Of a stretch of DNA of 64,000 nt, positions 9,487 through 17,988 are shown piece by piece. The DNA comes from an uncultured bacterium. Its GTDB lineage: Bacteria > Armatimonadota > UBA5829. The stretch is from contig CALJES010000003.1 in the NCBI GenBank assembly GCA_938074205.1, forward strand, positions 272,649-336,648. Direction: 5' to 3'. The number at the start of each line of letters is the position of its first letter. Position 1 is the first letter of the stretch. Below the pieces are notes generated by a model that did not search any database, had not been told where the DNA came from, and worked only from the letters and a program-made list of their open reading frames with translations. The position numbers and the translations under genes are program-made.

Positions 9487-9552
9487 ACATGCGCTAATAC
9501 TTTCGGGGATGCCCAGAATCCCCTAAAACATTCTTGAAGGAGGAACTTTGCT

Positions 9553-10821
9553 ATGGGTAGTTGTTCATCAGGCTCCAACCTTGCGAATCCGTTCGCGATT
9601 GCACAGGCACAACTGGATAAGGCTGCTGCTAAGATTGGGCTTGATCCTTCGGTTCATGCGGTGCTACGAGAGCCAATGAGGGAATTGCACGTAACTCTCC
9701 CGGTCCGTATGGACGACGGAACAGTCAAAGTGTTCAAAGGCTTTAGAGTGCAATACAACGACGCTCGAGGTCCGAACAAAGGCGGCATACGCTTTCATCC
9801 AGATGAAACTATCGATACAGTGCGTGCTCTGGCTGCGTGGATGACGTGGAAGTGTGCTGTGGTCGACATCCCCCTGGGCGGTGGAAAAGGCGGTGTAGTG
9901 TGCAATCCAAAGGAGATGTCGGAAGCGGAGCTCGAGCGCCTGAGCCGTGCATACATAGACCAGGTAGGGCGTATCCTTGGGCCTGAAAAAGACATACCAG
10001 CTCCGGATGTGTACACCACTCCGCAGATCATGGCCTGGATGATGGACGAATATTCAAAAATAACAGGCTACCACGCTCCGGGTGTGATTACGGGCAAGCC
10101 GCTTGCAATTGGTGGTTCAGAGGGCCGAGGGGATGCAACGGCACGCGGCGGCGCTTACACGGTTCGCGAAGCTGCCAAACACTTAGGGATAGATCTCACA
10201 AAGTCTACTTGTGCCATCCAGGGGTTTGGCAATGCTGGACAGTATGCTGCACTGCTTTTCTCAAGTCTGCTCGGTTGTAAGATAGTGGCAGTTAGCGACA
10301 CCAAAGGCGGTATCTATAACGCAAACGGACTCGATCCCCAGCAAGTGGTTGAGCACAAGCAGATAACGGGTTCCGTGGTTGAATTACGAGGTGCGAGCCA
10401 GATATCGAATGAGGAGCTACTAGAGTTGGATGTGCAAATTCTTGTTCCTGCGGCTCTTGAAGGTGTGATTACGGAACACAACGCACCTAACATCAAAGCC
10501 AAGATCGTCTGCGAGCTTGCTAATGGACCTACAACGCCGGAGGCTGACGAGATACTTTACGAAAGGGGTGTCTTTGTTATTCCAGACTTCCTTGCAAATG
10601 CTGGCGGAGTGACTGTGTCCTATTTCGAGTGGGTTCAGAACCTAATGAACTACTACTGGGAAGAAGAGGAAGTTCACGCCAAGCTCGACAAGAAGATGAC
10701 GAAAGCTTTCGCGGATGTGCTCTCAGCTTCGCTGGAACACAATGTAGACATGCGCACTGCCGCATATATCGTGGCTATTCAGCGCGTGGCTGAGGCCATG
10801 AAGCTTAGAGGCTGGGTCTAA
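9553..10821 (+). CDS. gdhA: glutamate dehydrogenase (Glu/Leu/Phe/Val dehydrogenase family)
   Basis: A 422-residue NAD(P)-dependent enzyme that interconverts glutamate with 2-oxoglutarate and ammonia. The substrate lysine motif PLGGGKGGV lies near residue 111, the catalytic IPAPDVYT block near 148, [12 protein letters not shown] near 180 and the Rossmann [10 protein letters not shown] near 222. Length and motifs fit the hexameric GDH of thermophiles and Gram-positives. The SD GAAGGAGG is well placed before the ATG. It is a single-gene unit with its own promoter, a structured leader and an intrinsic terminator at 10848. Cofactor preference cannot be read with confidence. Confidence 0.95.
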   Translation: MGSCSSGSNLANPFAIAQAQLDKAAAKIGLDPSVHAVLREPMRELHVTLPVRMDDGTVKVFKGFRVQYNDARGPNKGGIRFHPDETIDTVRALAAWMTWKCAVVDIPLGGGKGGVVCNPKEMSEAELERLSRAYIDQVGRILGPEKDIPAPDVYTTPQIMAWMMDEYSKITGYHAPGVITGKPLAIGGSEGRGDATARGGAYTVREAAKHLGIDLTKSTCAIQGFGNAGQYAALLFSSLLGCKIVAVSDTKGGIYNANGLDPQQVVEHKQITGSVVELRGASQISNEELLELDVQILVPAALEGVITEHNAPNIKAKIVCELANGPTTPEADEILYERGVFVIPDFLANAGGVTVSYFEWVQNLMNYYWEEEEVHAKLDKKMTKAFADVLSASLEHNVDMRTAAYIVAIQRVAEAMKLRGWV

Positions 10822-10847
10822 AAGCTTAAATTAGTCAATTTCTACTT

Positions 10848-10877
10848 GCGGGTCTCTTCTGGGACCCGCTTTTCTTT
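10848..10877 (+). terminator. intrinsic terminator after gdhA
   Basis: GCGGGTC (10848-10854) pairs with GACCCGC (10863-10869) around an eight-base loop and is followed by TTTTCTTTG. It sits 26 bases after the gdhA stop codon. Confidence 0.85.
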
Positions 10878-10946
10878 GTACCACGGCTAAACTGGCTACC
10901 AGTGCTGTAATACACAGACTCATAATCGTGTACGAGGGTAGCGTGG

Positions 10947-11063
10947 ATGATGAACTGTACCAACTACACCGCAAAGTCACCTGACGCCAGCCTGTCTCTG
11001 TTCGAGAACTTGGTCGCCAGTCTCAAAATATCCGGAACGCGAACACCTGCTCAGAATCCGTAA
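10947..11063 (+). CDS. possible 38-residue small protein
   Basis: A short frame starting at a double ATG (10947, 10950) with GAGGG eight bases upstream and ending at TAA 11061-11063. It encodes a soluble peptide with one cysteine and a short amphipathic stretch (SLSLFENLVASLK). I do not recognise it. It lies in the 260-base space between the gdhA terminator and the convergent nitroreductase gene. The SD is the only positive evidence, so chance is a serious alternative. Confidence 0.22.
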   Translation: MMNCTNYTAKSPDASLSLFENLVASLKISGTRTPAQNP

Positions 11064-11083
11064 CCGTAACGACTATGAGCCGG

Positions 11084-11581
11084 CTAGCTTCGGAATAGCT
11101 CCCAGTGGAGCACTTCGGATAACGGCTTCTTTGAAGACATAGCCACCGCCGAAGGTTTACCTATTGCTACTAGGCTCACCAGGGTGTATTTGTCTGGAAC
11201 GTTTAGGAGTCGGGCAATATCACCGCAGTAAGGTTTCTTGTCTCCGGCTACCCAGCACGATCCGAGTCCGTGCGCGTGGGCTGCCAGAAGGATATTTTGT
11301 GTCGCTGCGCTGCCATCTTCGAGGTAGTATTTTACCTTCTCGCAAAACACAGCGATGCAGCACGCCGCGTCGGCAATAAATTTTCCGTAGTCGGTAATCG
11401 ACGCAATCTTTTGGAGCGTTTCACGCTTCGTAACAGCGATGAACTGCCAAGGCTGTAAGTTCATCGCCGTCGCAGCGAGTCGCCCGCAGTCGACTATGTC
11501 CTCGATAATGGCGGGGTCAACTGCTTCCTCTTTGTAGGAGCGCACACTTCTCCGAGTCTTCAGGCATTCTATTGCATCCAT
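11084..11581 (-). CDS. nitroreductase family FMN oxidoreductase
   Basis: A 165-residue flavoprotein of the nitroreductase fold. RRSVRSY near the N-terminus binds FMN phosphate. NLQPWQF near residue 45 and the GLGSCW block near 118 are family signatures. Such enzymes reduce nitro groups, quinones or enones with NAD(P)H; the natural substrate is unknown here. An upstream GTG extends the frame, but the ATG at 11581 has GAGGAG seven bases before it and gives the usual MDAIE..KTRRSVR start. It stands alone, convergent with the gdhA region and divergent from the CcmE-like gene. Confidence 0.88.
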   Translation of the reverse strand: MDAIECLKTRRSVRSYKEEAVDPAIIEDIVDCGRLAATAMNLQPWQFIAVTKRETLQKIASITDYGKFIADAACCIAVFCEKVKYYLEDGSAATQNILLAAHAHGLGSCWVAGDKKPYCGDIARLLNVPDKYTLVSLVAIGKPSAVAMSSKKPLSEVLHWELFRS

Positions 11582-11771
11582 TGGGTTTCTCCTCACGGGC
11601 CGTACTAGAATCAACGAGCATATAGTAGTTAATTAATGGCGGTGTGTTGACCTTCTGATCGTTATCCTCAAAAATCCATATCATTCATAAGAAGCAATAC
11701 TATACTGTCAGTAGCGGGAAGTGCTATGTAGTATAAGTCTGTAGCGTATGCAATTTTTCTTCCGATCACTC

Positions 11772-11800
11772 TTGACGTATTCAGCGGCTGATGGGATAAT
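11772..11800 (+). promoter_or_regulatory. promoter just before the CcmE-like gene
   Basis: TTGACG (11772-11777), a 17-base spacer and GATAAT (11795-11800). The ATG at 11813 begins 12 bases after the -10 box, so the transcript should have a leader of about six bases or none. No SD is present, which agrees. Confidence 0.6.
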
Positions 11801-11812
11801 CAGCACGTTACA

Positions 11813-12175
11813 ATGAATCGCGCTATATACATTCTTGCAGCACTGGTAGTCGGCGGATTCGCTGTCTTAGGGATGATAGAGCTGATCCATGTTCAAACCC
11901 CTTATTGCCGATTGGTTTCCGATGTGCAATCTATTACTGATAGGCCGGTCTGGTTCTTGGGAAATATAATCCACCATAGGACTTCTTACGACAATTCTGC
12001 GCACGAGCTGACTTTCGTATTGCGGGATCCACGAGGTGATATAGTCAGGGTTCTCTATAAAGGTCTTAAACCGAAAGGTTTCGACAAGGCGCGGCAAGCC
12101 CTTGTGCGGGGTTACTGCTATGGAAAGGAGATAATTGCGCACCAGATTATACTCGACAAGACTGCACCTTACTAG
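11813..12175 (+). CDS. CcmE-like OB-fold membrane protein lacking the haem ligand
   Basis: A 120-residue protein with one N-terminal membrane anchor (about 5-26) and a beta-barrel domain resembling the haem chaperone CcmE. The core VRVLYKGLKPKGF and the following ALVRGY..GKE..IAH strands align by eye with E. coli CcmE. Where CcmE has the covalent haem histidine in LAKHDENY, this protein reads ILDKTAPY, and the cysteine variant of other lineages is also absent. It is thus likely not a haem carrier of the known kind. The start codon lacks an SD and sits 12 bases after a -10 box. The siroheme synthase gene follows after 20 bp, which suggests a tetrapyrrole-linked unit. Confidence 0.6.
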   Translation: MNRAIYILAALVVGGFAVLGMIELIHVQTPYCRLVSDVQSITDRPVWFLGNIIHHRTSYDNSAHELTFVLRDPRGDIVRVLYKGLKPKGFDKARQALVRGYCYGKEIIAHQIILDKTAPY

Positions 12176-12195
12176 TCGTACTGAAGCGTTTCACA

Positions 12196-12828
12196 ATGGC
12201 CTACTACCCTATAGTAGTTGACCTGAGAGGGAAGAAGTGTCTTGTTGTTGGGGGAGGGCAGGTTGCGCTGCGAAAGGTGCGATCACTGCTGGAAACCAGT
12301 GCAAATGTTACCGTGATAGCACGCGAGATAGTTCCACAGTTGACTCAGATGAAAGGCGTAGAGTTGATTGCTCGCGAATATAATCGGGGCGATGTCAAGG
12401 GGTTTACTCTCGTATTTGCTGCCACCGACAATCACGAAGTCAACAAATTGGTAGCTGAGGACGCAGCTGCAAACGGAATTCCGGTAAACGTGGTGGACTG
12501 TCCCGAACTCTGCTCGTTCATCGTGCCGGCGGTTGTGCGGCGGGGGGATCTGTTAATCGCAGTTACTACTTGCGGTAAGAGCCCGGCTCTGAGCCGTAGG
12601 ATACGCGAGGAGATCGGAGCTCGCTATGGCTCAGAGTACGAACTGCTTGTCGATTTACTTGGCAAGTTGAGACCTATTGCCAAATCTAAATTTCCTTCGC
12701 AAAAAGACAGAGAAAAGGCTTTGAAACGCATTATCGAGAGCGATGTTGTGGAGCTCTTGCGCAAGGGGTTGATTTCTGAGGCGGAGAAGAGAGCCATGGA
12801 GTGCTTTGAGTCGACTTCGGAGTTGTAG
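12196..12828 (+). CDS. precorrin-2 dehydrogenase / sirohydrochlorin ferrochelatase
   Basis: A 210-residue Met8/CysG-N-type enzyme that oxidises precorrin-2 to sirohydrochlorin and can insert iron to make sirohaem. The N-terminal PIVVDLRGKKCLVVGGGQVALRK is the Rossmann NAD site, shown here only in part, and is followed by VFAATD and VNVVDCPELCSF. The GKSPALSRRIREEI block is the family's C-terminal signature. It lacks the CysG methyltransferase half, so uroporphyrinogen methyltransferase must be encoded elsewhere. It follows the CcmE-like gene by 20 bp with no clear SD, so it may be translated by coupling. In some bacteria this gene sits in a haem operon; no other hem gene is here. Confidence 0.92.
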   Translation: MAYYPIVVDLRGKKCLVVGGGQVALRKVRSLLETSANVTVIAREIVPQLTQMKGVELIAREYNRGDVKGFTLVFAATDNHEVNKLVAEDAAANGIPVNVVDCPELCSFIVPAVVRRGDLLIAVTTCGKSPALSRRIREEIGARYGSEYELLVDLLGKLRPIAKSKFPSQKDREKALKRIIESDVVELLRKGLISEAEKRAMECFESTSEL

Positions 12829-12852
12829 CTCGTGCACATATTCGTGCACATA

Positions 12853-14349
12853 TTATTTTGCTACCTTGACAAGACCACGTATGCCGATTATACCAACTGT
12901 TGATATTATGCCCAGACACACATAGATGAACCAGTCGCCATACCTGACGTAAGGGGTGGCTGAATTCAGTGCTACTACTTTGCACTGAAGAATACCTTTT
13001 TGAAAGAGTCCCAAACTAGAGCAGATTCGTCCGTGGGGATCTATTACTGCGGAGATTCCAGTAGCGGCTGCACGAACAACATATCTGTGTGTTTCAACTG
13101 CTCTTAGCCGTGCCATCATCAAGTGTTGCTGCGCAGCATTGGTGCGTTTGAACCATGCATCATTGGTTAGAATAACCAGGAGTTTTGCACCGTGCCGTGC
13201 TTCTTGGGTAGTCACTGCGGGAAAGATGGATTCAAAACAGATAGCTGTCCCCACTGCTCCTAGGCTTGTTTTTATAACGTTGTGTGTCTTTCCGGGCAAG
13301 ACATCCACTTCTCTGATCCCGTATTTCTTGAGCCACGGCATTTGTTTCCGAAACGGTACGTACTCCCCGTATGGGACCAGGTGCACTTTACGGTATACAC
13401 CGATTCTGCGTCCGGATTGGTCAAAGAAATGGGCCGCGTTATAGTTTCGTCCTTGCGGATCGCCTGACCAATCGTAACCACCCACGATGAAGTTCGCGTT
13501 CGTTTCTTTGGCTAGTCTGCCAATGAGAGGTCCCCAGGCCTGGTCAGTTATACAGTCTACTATTGTTGTTTCGGGCCACACTATTATGTCCGGCTTATCG
13601 AGTGCGGCAATTTGAGTCATAGCTGCATGGGTTGCATATGCTTCGACCACATACTCAGGCTTTGGGTTCACATCATGCGTCATAGAAGCCTGGACTATGG
13701 CGACTTTGATGTGTTTCTTGTCTGCAAACGAACTTTTGGTGAGCGCGAAGTACCCATAGATCCAAGTTGCAGCGATAATGGTTGCGACTAGTGAAACTCG
13801 GAAACACATTGTCTTTCTGCAGGCGCGCTCGGACGCATGAAAAATCACATCTGCCAGGACTGTATTTGTACTGCATAGTAAGAAATCGATTGCCCAAGGA
13901 CCTGTCAGAGCGCTTATTTGAATGATCGGCAACACGTCGGCTTGCGAATGGGCAAAGCTGCCCCAAGTGAACCCCAGCGGTCCAAATACGCGAGCCCACT
14001 GGATAACTGTCCAAACGGTGGGGATCACTAAGTAAGATGAAGTCCTAATCGGTTCCTGCAAGAATCGGGAAACAGTGGCCAAAAACAAAGCGAACCAAAG
14101 AGCCTCCTTTGCTGATACCAAAAACCAAGGAAGATACCCAAAAATAACTAGCCATCGGCAGATAAGTCCAAAATACACGAACCCTGAAACAAACCCGATG
14201 AGCGCTGCTCTTTTTGATGTTGTTCCTTTTGCAGCAATCAAAAGTGGTACTAGACCAAACCAACTGGCCGTCCACCATCCTGGTTCGGGCAAGGCCGTTG
14301 CCAAAACCAAACCGGAAGCTATAGCTAACACAATGTCTCTTTTTTTCAT
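12853..14349 (-). CDS. lnt: apolipoprotein N-acyltransferase
   Basis: A 498-residue inner-membrane enzyme that adds the third acyl chain to lipoproteins in diderm bacteria. About six N-terminal hydrophobic segments (to about residue 190) precede a nitrilase domain. Catalytic triad candidates are E in VWPETT (about 268), K in KVHLVPYGEY (about 332) and C in ICFESIFP (about 386). NDAWF and the ARLRAVETHRYVVRAA block are also typical. A last hydrophobic segment closes the protein. Its presence is the strongest evidence in the window for an outer membrane. It is divergent from a lipobox protein whose start lies 26 bases away, a fitting neighbour though not proof of a link. Confidence 0.95.
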   Translation of the reverse strand: MKKRDIVLAIASGLVLATALPEPGWWTASWFGLVPLLIAAKGTTSKRAALIGFVSGFVYFGLICRWLVIFGYLPWFLVSAKEALWFALFLATVSRFLQEPIRTSSYLVIPTVWTVIQWARVFGPLGFTWGSFAHSQADVLPIIQISALTGPWAIDFLLCSTNTVLADVIFHASERACRKTMCFRVSLVATIIAATWIYGYFALTKSSFADKKHIKVAIVQASMTHDVNPKPEYVVEAYATHAAMTQIAALDKPDIIVWPETTIVDCITDQAWGPLIGRLAKETNANFIVGGYDWSGDPQGRNYNAAHFFDQSGRRIGVYRKVHLVPYGEYVPFRKQMPWLKKYGIREVDVLPGKTHNVIKTSLGAVGTAICFESIFPAVTTQEARHGAKLLVILTNDAWFKRTNAAQQHLMMARLRAVETHRYVVRAAATGISAVIDPHGRICSSLGLFQKGILQCKVVALNSATPYVRYGDWFIYVCLGIISTVGIIGIRGLVKVAK

Positions 14350-14356
14350 TTTGGAT

Positions 14357-14362
14357 TATAAT
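14357..14362 (+). promoter_or_regulatory. consensus -10 box before the lipoprotein gene
   Basis: A perfect TATAAT ends 13 bases before the ATG at 14376. No good -35 is seen. The predicted transcript start is about 14369, implying a leaderless or near-leaderless mRNA. The box is nearly symmetric and could also serve lnt on the other strand, but there it lies only five bases from the start codon. Confidence 0.4.
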
Positions 14363-14375
14363 CTTGATTAACGGT

Positions 14376-15092
14376 ATGAACCGACCTTCGGCGACTGTAT
14401 TATATCTGCTTCTTGCGTTTTTATGCTCTGGTTGTGCGCGATTTCCAGACTCACCGCCGAGCACTGGCAAGCAGCTTGTGTTGACGCTCAAGGTGCGTGG
14501 CAAGGTGACTTTAGCTGATCCGGTTAACCCATCTTCGCGCCACTACTATTTCATAGCTATCGACAACGATAGTGATCCATATACCGGACCTTGGGCTGTT
14601 GCCTTTCCGCCGTTTGGTGGTAATGGATGGGTTACATCTAGGGATGCCCATCGGAGTTTGGGCGCGACATCTTTCATAGAGTACAGTTCCGCTAATCCCT
14701 CGGGGTACTTATACGAATTTGTTCCCGGAAGCTACCTATTGCAGTATACTAATCCGCAGCCTCCGTTGCGCCTTGAACTTTTGGAAGGTGGGAGTACACT
14801 GCGTGTTACGATAGACTTGAGACAGGTTGCAACCTCTTCCATTTCCGCCGATTTTATTACCCAGCTTGATATCAACTTCATTACGACTAACGAACTGGCG
14901 ATAAATCCGAATCAACTGTACCCGAACAGGCAGTTTGACGGACTAGGACCTACCGGGCAAGACTATGTGACTATATATACAACTGTTGACAGAATTTACC
15001 AAGGTGAGGATGAGGACACGGTGAGCCCCACGGATCCCGACATAGATATCGTTCATTGGTCTGTGGAGATCCAAACGGTATCGTCCAGGTAA
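14376..15092 (+). CDS. predicted lipoprotein, hypothetical
   Basis: A 238-residue exported protein. A short signal peptide ends in a lipobox (LCSGC), so the mature protein should begin with a lipidated cysteine at about residue 20. The remainder is beta-rich and acidic, with calcium-site-like stretches (DNDSDPY and DEDTVSPTDPDID). I recognise no domain, though proteins of this kind recur as surface or periplasmic beta-sandwich proteins. An in-frame TTG at 14364 exists, but the ATG at 14376 gives a normal signal peptide. There is no SD, and a -10 box sits just upstream. It is divergent from lnt, which would complete its acylation. Confidence 0.75.
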   Translation: MNRPSATVLYLLLAFLCSGCARFPDSPPSTGKQLVLTLKVRGKVTLADPVNPSSRHYYFIAIDNDSDPYTGPWAVAFPPFGGNGWVTSRDAHRSLGATSFIEYSSANPSGYLYEFVPGSYLLQYTNPQPPLRLELLEGGSTLRVTIDLRQVATSSISADFITQLDINFITTNELAINPNQLYPNRQFDGLGPTGQDYVTIYTTVDRIYQGEDEDTVSPTDPDIDIVHWSVEIQTVSSR

Positions 15093-15203
15093 AAATGCAA
15101 ACCAGCAGAAGTACGGGGATAACTTGTCGGCTGTACGTGGAACACAAGGTATGAGAATAACAAAAACCGCTCGTTTGCCGCTCAACACAACGGAGGGACT
15201 CAG

Positions 15204-15371
15204 ATGGGCAAAAGAACACCGTTCGATTATGCAAGACTCGCCGTGCAAGCTGAACAACGGTTTCTTGAGTTGCTGGAGAAGGTCGAGTGCCGCGAGTCTG
15301 TGCCTGAACGCCCGAATGAGGACCTTCCAAAATGTGTCCGCCCGCACCCGGACTCGAACTCTTCGAGGTAG
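15204..15371 (+). CDS. 55-residue small hypothetical protein
   Basis: A short gene with a strong SD (GGAGGG, 15192-15197) six bases before the ATG, and an intrinsic terminator 36 bases after its stop. The product is soluble and highly charged. Its first half looks helical (FDYARLAVQAEQRFLELLEKVE), trimmed by a Pro-rich tail with two cysteines in all. I do not recognise it. The combination of SD, helical composition and a dedicated terminator makes it a credible gene. It lies 111 bp after the lipoprotein gene on the same strand and could share its transcript. Confidence 0.6.
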   Translation: MGKRTPFDYARLAVQAEQRFLELLEKVECRESVPERPNEDLPKCVRPHPDSNSSR

Positions 15372-15742
15372 ATTATTGCTCGACTTGAAGTCAGAATGGT
15401 GCGGAGACGCTCCGGCCCTCCGATGGTCGGAGCGTTTTTTCTAGGAGCTCATATGCTGACCGAAGATGGAGCGGGTGAAAAAGGTCAAAAATCATTGTGA
15501 GTGCACGACGCAATTATGGCATTATCATTTCAAGCTTCAGACGAATCATTTGGAACGCACGCACGCTCAGATACGTATCAATCTAGAAAAAGCGGCTCAG
15601 CTAACCATACGATTACTTGGAGCATTGTGGTGGTTACAGTGATTTAAGCTACTTCCCGGGTCCGCTGTGGAGCAGTGATCCCGTTTTATTACACCGGGGT
15701 GCGCGCGGTTTTGCGGCTGGTGGAAGTGCTGGGGAGTGACAT
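15372..15742 (+). other. gap between small protein and greA
   Basis: A gap of 371 bases. It holds the terminator at 15407-15440. Two very short frames follow: 15453-15500 (15 codons, with AGGAG five bases upstream) overlaps 15466-15642 (58 codons, no SD of its own). The second peptide has a plausible helical end, but I would not call it a gene. I see no clear greA promoter. Confidence 0.35.
15407..15440 (+). terminator. intrinsic terminator
   Basis: ACGCTCCG (15407-15414) pairs perfectly with CGGAGCGT (15428-15435), followed by a T run to 15440. It ends the transcript of the 55-residue gene. Confidence 0.9.
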
Positions 15743-16225
15743 ATGATGTACGCTGAAAGAGAAGTGATACTGACAACAGAGGGTTTCAAAAAACTCGAGG
15801 ATGAGCTGAATCAATTGCGAAAGGTTCACCGCAAGCGCGTTGCCGATAGAATAAGGGAATCTATGCACTTTGGCGATGCAGGCGAGAATCCCGAGTTTGA
15901 AGATGCCAAGAACGAACAAGCATTCATAGAGGGCAGGATTGAGGAGATCAAGCGAATCCTAGCTGTGGCAAAAGTTATAGAGGATGAGGACGTAGCTACT
16001 GACCGAGTCAGCGTGGGCTCAATAGTAAGAGTTAGGGATCTCGAAACAAATGATGAATTGGAGTGGAGTATCGTTGGTACCCTAGAAGCTGATCCCAGTG
16101 AAAACAGGATATCTAATGAATCTCCAGTGGGAAAGGCTCTTCTGAACTTGAAGGTTGGCGATATTGCCGAAGTAGAAATTCCGGCTGGTACTGCCAGATT
16201 TGAGATATTAGATATTCGTAAATAA
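15743..16225 (+). CDS. greA: transcription elongation factor GreA
   Basis: A 160-residue factor that enters the RNA polymerase secondary channel and stimulates cleavage of backtracked RNA. The N-terminal coiled coil (about 1-75) carries ILTTEGFKKLEDEL, the FGDAGENPEFEDAKNEQ tip with the two acidic catalytic residues, and the EGRIEEIKRIL return helix. The C-terminal FKBP-like domain includes SPVGKALL near 131. The start is ATG with GGGGAG six bases upstream. Length is standard. A terminator follows at 16262. lysS comes next, an adjacency that is common in many bacteria. Confidence 0.97.
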   Translation: MMYAEREVILTTEGFKKLEDELNQLRKVHRKRVADRIRESMHFGDAGENPEFEDAKNEQAFIEGRIEEIKRILAVAKVIEDEDVATDRVSVGSIVRVRDLETNDELEWSIVGTLEADPSENRISNESPVGKALLNLKVGDIAEVEIPAGTARFEILDIRK

Positions 16226-16261
16226 GCACAAAGGAATCAGTGCAAGAAAAAGTGAAAGCTT

Positions 16262-16293
16262 ACCCTGTGGATAATCCCCGCAGGGTGTTTTTG
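16262..16293 (+). terminator. intrinsic terminator after greA
   Basis: ACCCTG (16262-16267) pairs with CAGGGT (16281-16286), extended by GG/CC inside, then GTTTTTG. It lies 36 bases after the greA stop. Confidence 0.75.
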
Positions 16294-16391
16294 TTAGGGG
16301 GAAGATGCCTAAGGAGAAGTCCCAATATCCCTATTTGTTTGCTCTGATTTAGCTATGTCCGCAAAGCTGGAAGTTCACGGGGAGCGAAACA

Positions 16392-17975
16392 TTGGAAGAT
16401 CATCGTCAACCTGAAGAGGAGTTGATACAAGCACGTTTCAAAAAGCTTCAGCAGCTGCAAGAACTGGGAAGGAATCCGTATGAGATTGAGCGCTACGAAC
16501 GCTATGCCCGACTTCTCTCGCCAGAGAAGATAGTCAACATTGAGCCGTATAGTGCGGATATAATTTCGAAATTCGAGCAGGCTGAATCTATAATAGGTTC
16601 CGATAAGGAAAGTATGCCAGTTGTTCAACCACAACTGGAAGCCAGCATCGCAGGGCGCATCGTATCCCTCCGTATTATGGGCAAAGCAACATTTGCCCAC
16701 ATTCAGGATCGGAAGGGCAAGATACAAGTTTACCTGAAGCGCGATGATCTAGGAGCTGATTATGAGCTCGTCAAGTTGCTTGATCTGGGTGACTTTGTCG
16801 GTGTAGAGGGATTTGTATTTCGCACAAGAACTGGTGAAGTTACGCTGCACGCACGCAACGTGCAAGTTCTGGCTAAATCCTTGCGGCCGATACCCTTTGG
16901 CAAGGAGAAAGGAGATAAGCATTGGTATGGTTTGCAAGACGTGGAGCAGCGCTATCGCCAGCGACATATCGACCTGATAATCAATGAAAAAACCCGCGAC
17001 ACTTTTGAAAAGCGATCACAGATAATAAGGGCAATCAGGGAATTCTACGATTCGCGTGGCTATCTGGAGGTCGAAACGCCGGTCTTGCAGCTCGTCGCTG
17101 GCGGTGCAGCAGCTAAGCCCTTCGTAACCTACTACAATGCACTCGAACACGAATTTAAACTTCGAATATCACTTGAGCTCTACCTCAAGAGGCTTATTAT
17201 AGGGGGGCTGGAGAAGGTCTACGAAATAGGCAGAGTGTTCCGCAACGAAGGTCTTTCACCCAAGCACAATCCGGAGTTTACGCTTCTGGAGAGCTATGAG
17301 GCATATGCTCAATTGGAAGACGTTATGAGCTTGGTCGAAGACCTATTCCGACACATATGCCAAAACCTTTACGGAGATGTCACTTTCGATTATCAAGGCA
17401 CAACAATTAGCCTTGACGGCCCTTGGTCTAGGGTGCCAATCCTTGAAGGTATACGAGAGCATACTGGGTTGGAGCCTACCGCTTTCAGTTCATTGGATAC
17501 CGCTCTCAAGGCTATGCAAGACTTAGGTCTTCCAACGGAAGGCGAGACAATGATCGGCGGTATTATAGAAAAAATCCACGAACGCTTTGTTCAACCACAT
17601 TTGGTTCAGCCGACTTTTGTGACGGACTTCCCCATCGAGACTTCTCCTCTAGCGAAGAAAAGGCAGGACAATCCTCGCCTAGTCCGGCGGTTTGAGGCGT
17701 ATATCGCGAGGCAAGAAGTTGCAAACGCATTTAGTGAACTAAACGATCCAATTGACCAGCGACAGCGATTCGAACAGCAGATGAGAATGCGAGCGGGCGG
17801 CAGCGAGGAAGCCCATCCGATGGACGAAGATTTCCTGCGCGCTTTGGAATGCGGAATGCCTCCGACGGGGGGACTAGGCGTCGGCATTGATCGGCTTGTT
17901 ATGGTGTTTTGCGGCGAGTCCAATGTACGGGACGTTATTCTCTTCCCACAAATGCGCCCGGAAAGGTGCTCCTGA
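16392..17975 (+). CDS. lysS: lysyl-tRNA synthetase, class II
   Basis: A 527-residue aminoacyl-tRNA synthetase that charges tRNA-Lys. An N-terminal OB-fold anticodon-binding domain (about 75-180) has the GRI.S.R.MGKA.FA motif. The class II catalytic core shows motif 1 (RGYLEVETPVL), motif 2 (FRNEGLSPKHNPEFTLLE) and motif 3 (GLGVGIDRLVM). The N-terminus is about 20 residues longer than in E. coli LysS. The start is TTG with GGGGAG at good spacing; no ATG lies nearby in frame. It is separated from greA by a terminator, so it needs its own promoter, which I could not place. Confidence 0.97.
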   Translation: MEDHRQPEEELIQARFKKLQQLQELGRNPYEIERYERYARLLSPEKIVNIEPYSADIISKFEQAESIIGSDKESMPVVQPQLEASIAGRIVSLRIMGKATFAHIQDRKGKIQVYLKRDDLGADYELVKLLDLGDFVGVEGFVFRTRTGEVTLHARNVQVLAKSLRPIPFGKEKGDKHWYGLQDVEQRYRQRHIDLIINEKTRDTFEKRSQIIRAIREFYDSRGYLEVETPVLQLVAGGAAAKPFVTYYNALEHEFKLRISLELYLKRLIIGGLEKVYEIGRVFRNEGLSPKHNPEFTLLESYEAYAQLEDVMSLVEDLFRHICQNLYGDVTFDYQGTTISLDGPWSRVPILEGIREHTGLEPTAFSSLDTALKAMQDLGLPTEGETMIGGIIEKIHERFVQPHLVQPTFVTDFPIETSPLAKKRQDNPRLVRRFEAYIARQEVANAFSELNDPIDQRQRFEQQMRMRAGGSEEAHPMDEDFLRALECGMPPTGGLGVGIDRLVMVFCGESNVRDVILFPQMRPERCS

Positions 17976-17988
17976 GAGTTGAGTTGTA

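Larger units (their letters stand above)
9194..9552 (+). other. gdhA leader region with promoter and hairpins
   Basis: A gap of 359 bases ahead of glutamate dehydrogenase. A promoter is visible at 9359-9388. It predicts a leader of about 158 nt that contains a 10-bp perfect stem (9449-9458 with 9474-9483). A second small stem follows, GGGGAT/ATCCCC at about 9514-9532. The SD GAAGGAGG is at the 3' end. Bases 9194-9350 show nothing I can support. Confidence 0.5.

Noticed and set aside
15338..15371. tRNA-like TTCGAGTCC on the reverse strand near 15340-15360
   Set aside because: The T stem does not pair and no acceptor or anticodon arm is found. It is the coding end of the 55-residue gene.
15124..15444. 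106-codon frame over the 55-residue gene
   Set aside because: It runs through the intrinsic terminator and lacks an SD. The 15204 frame has a strong SD and stops before the hairpin.
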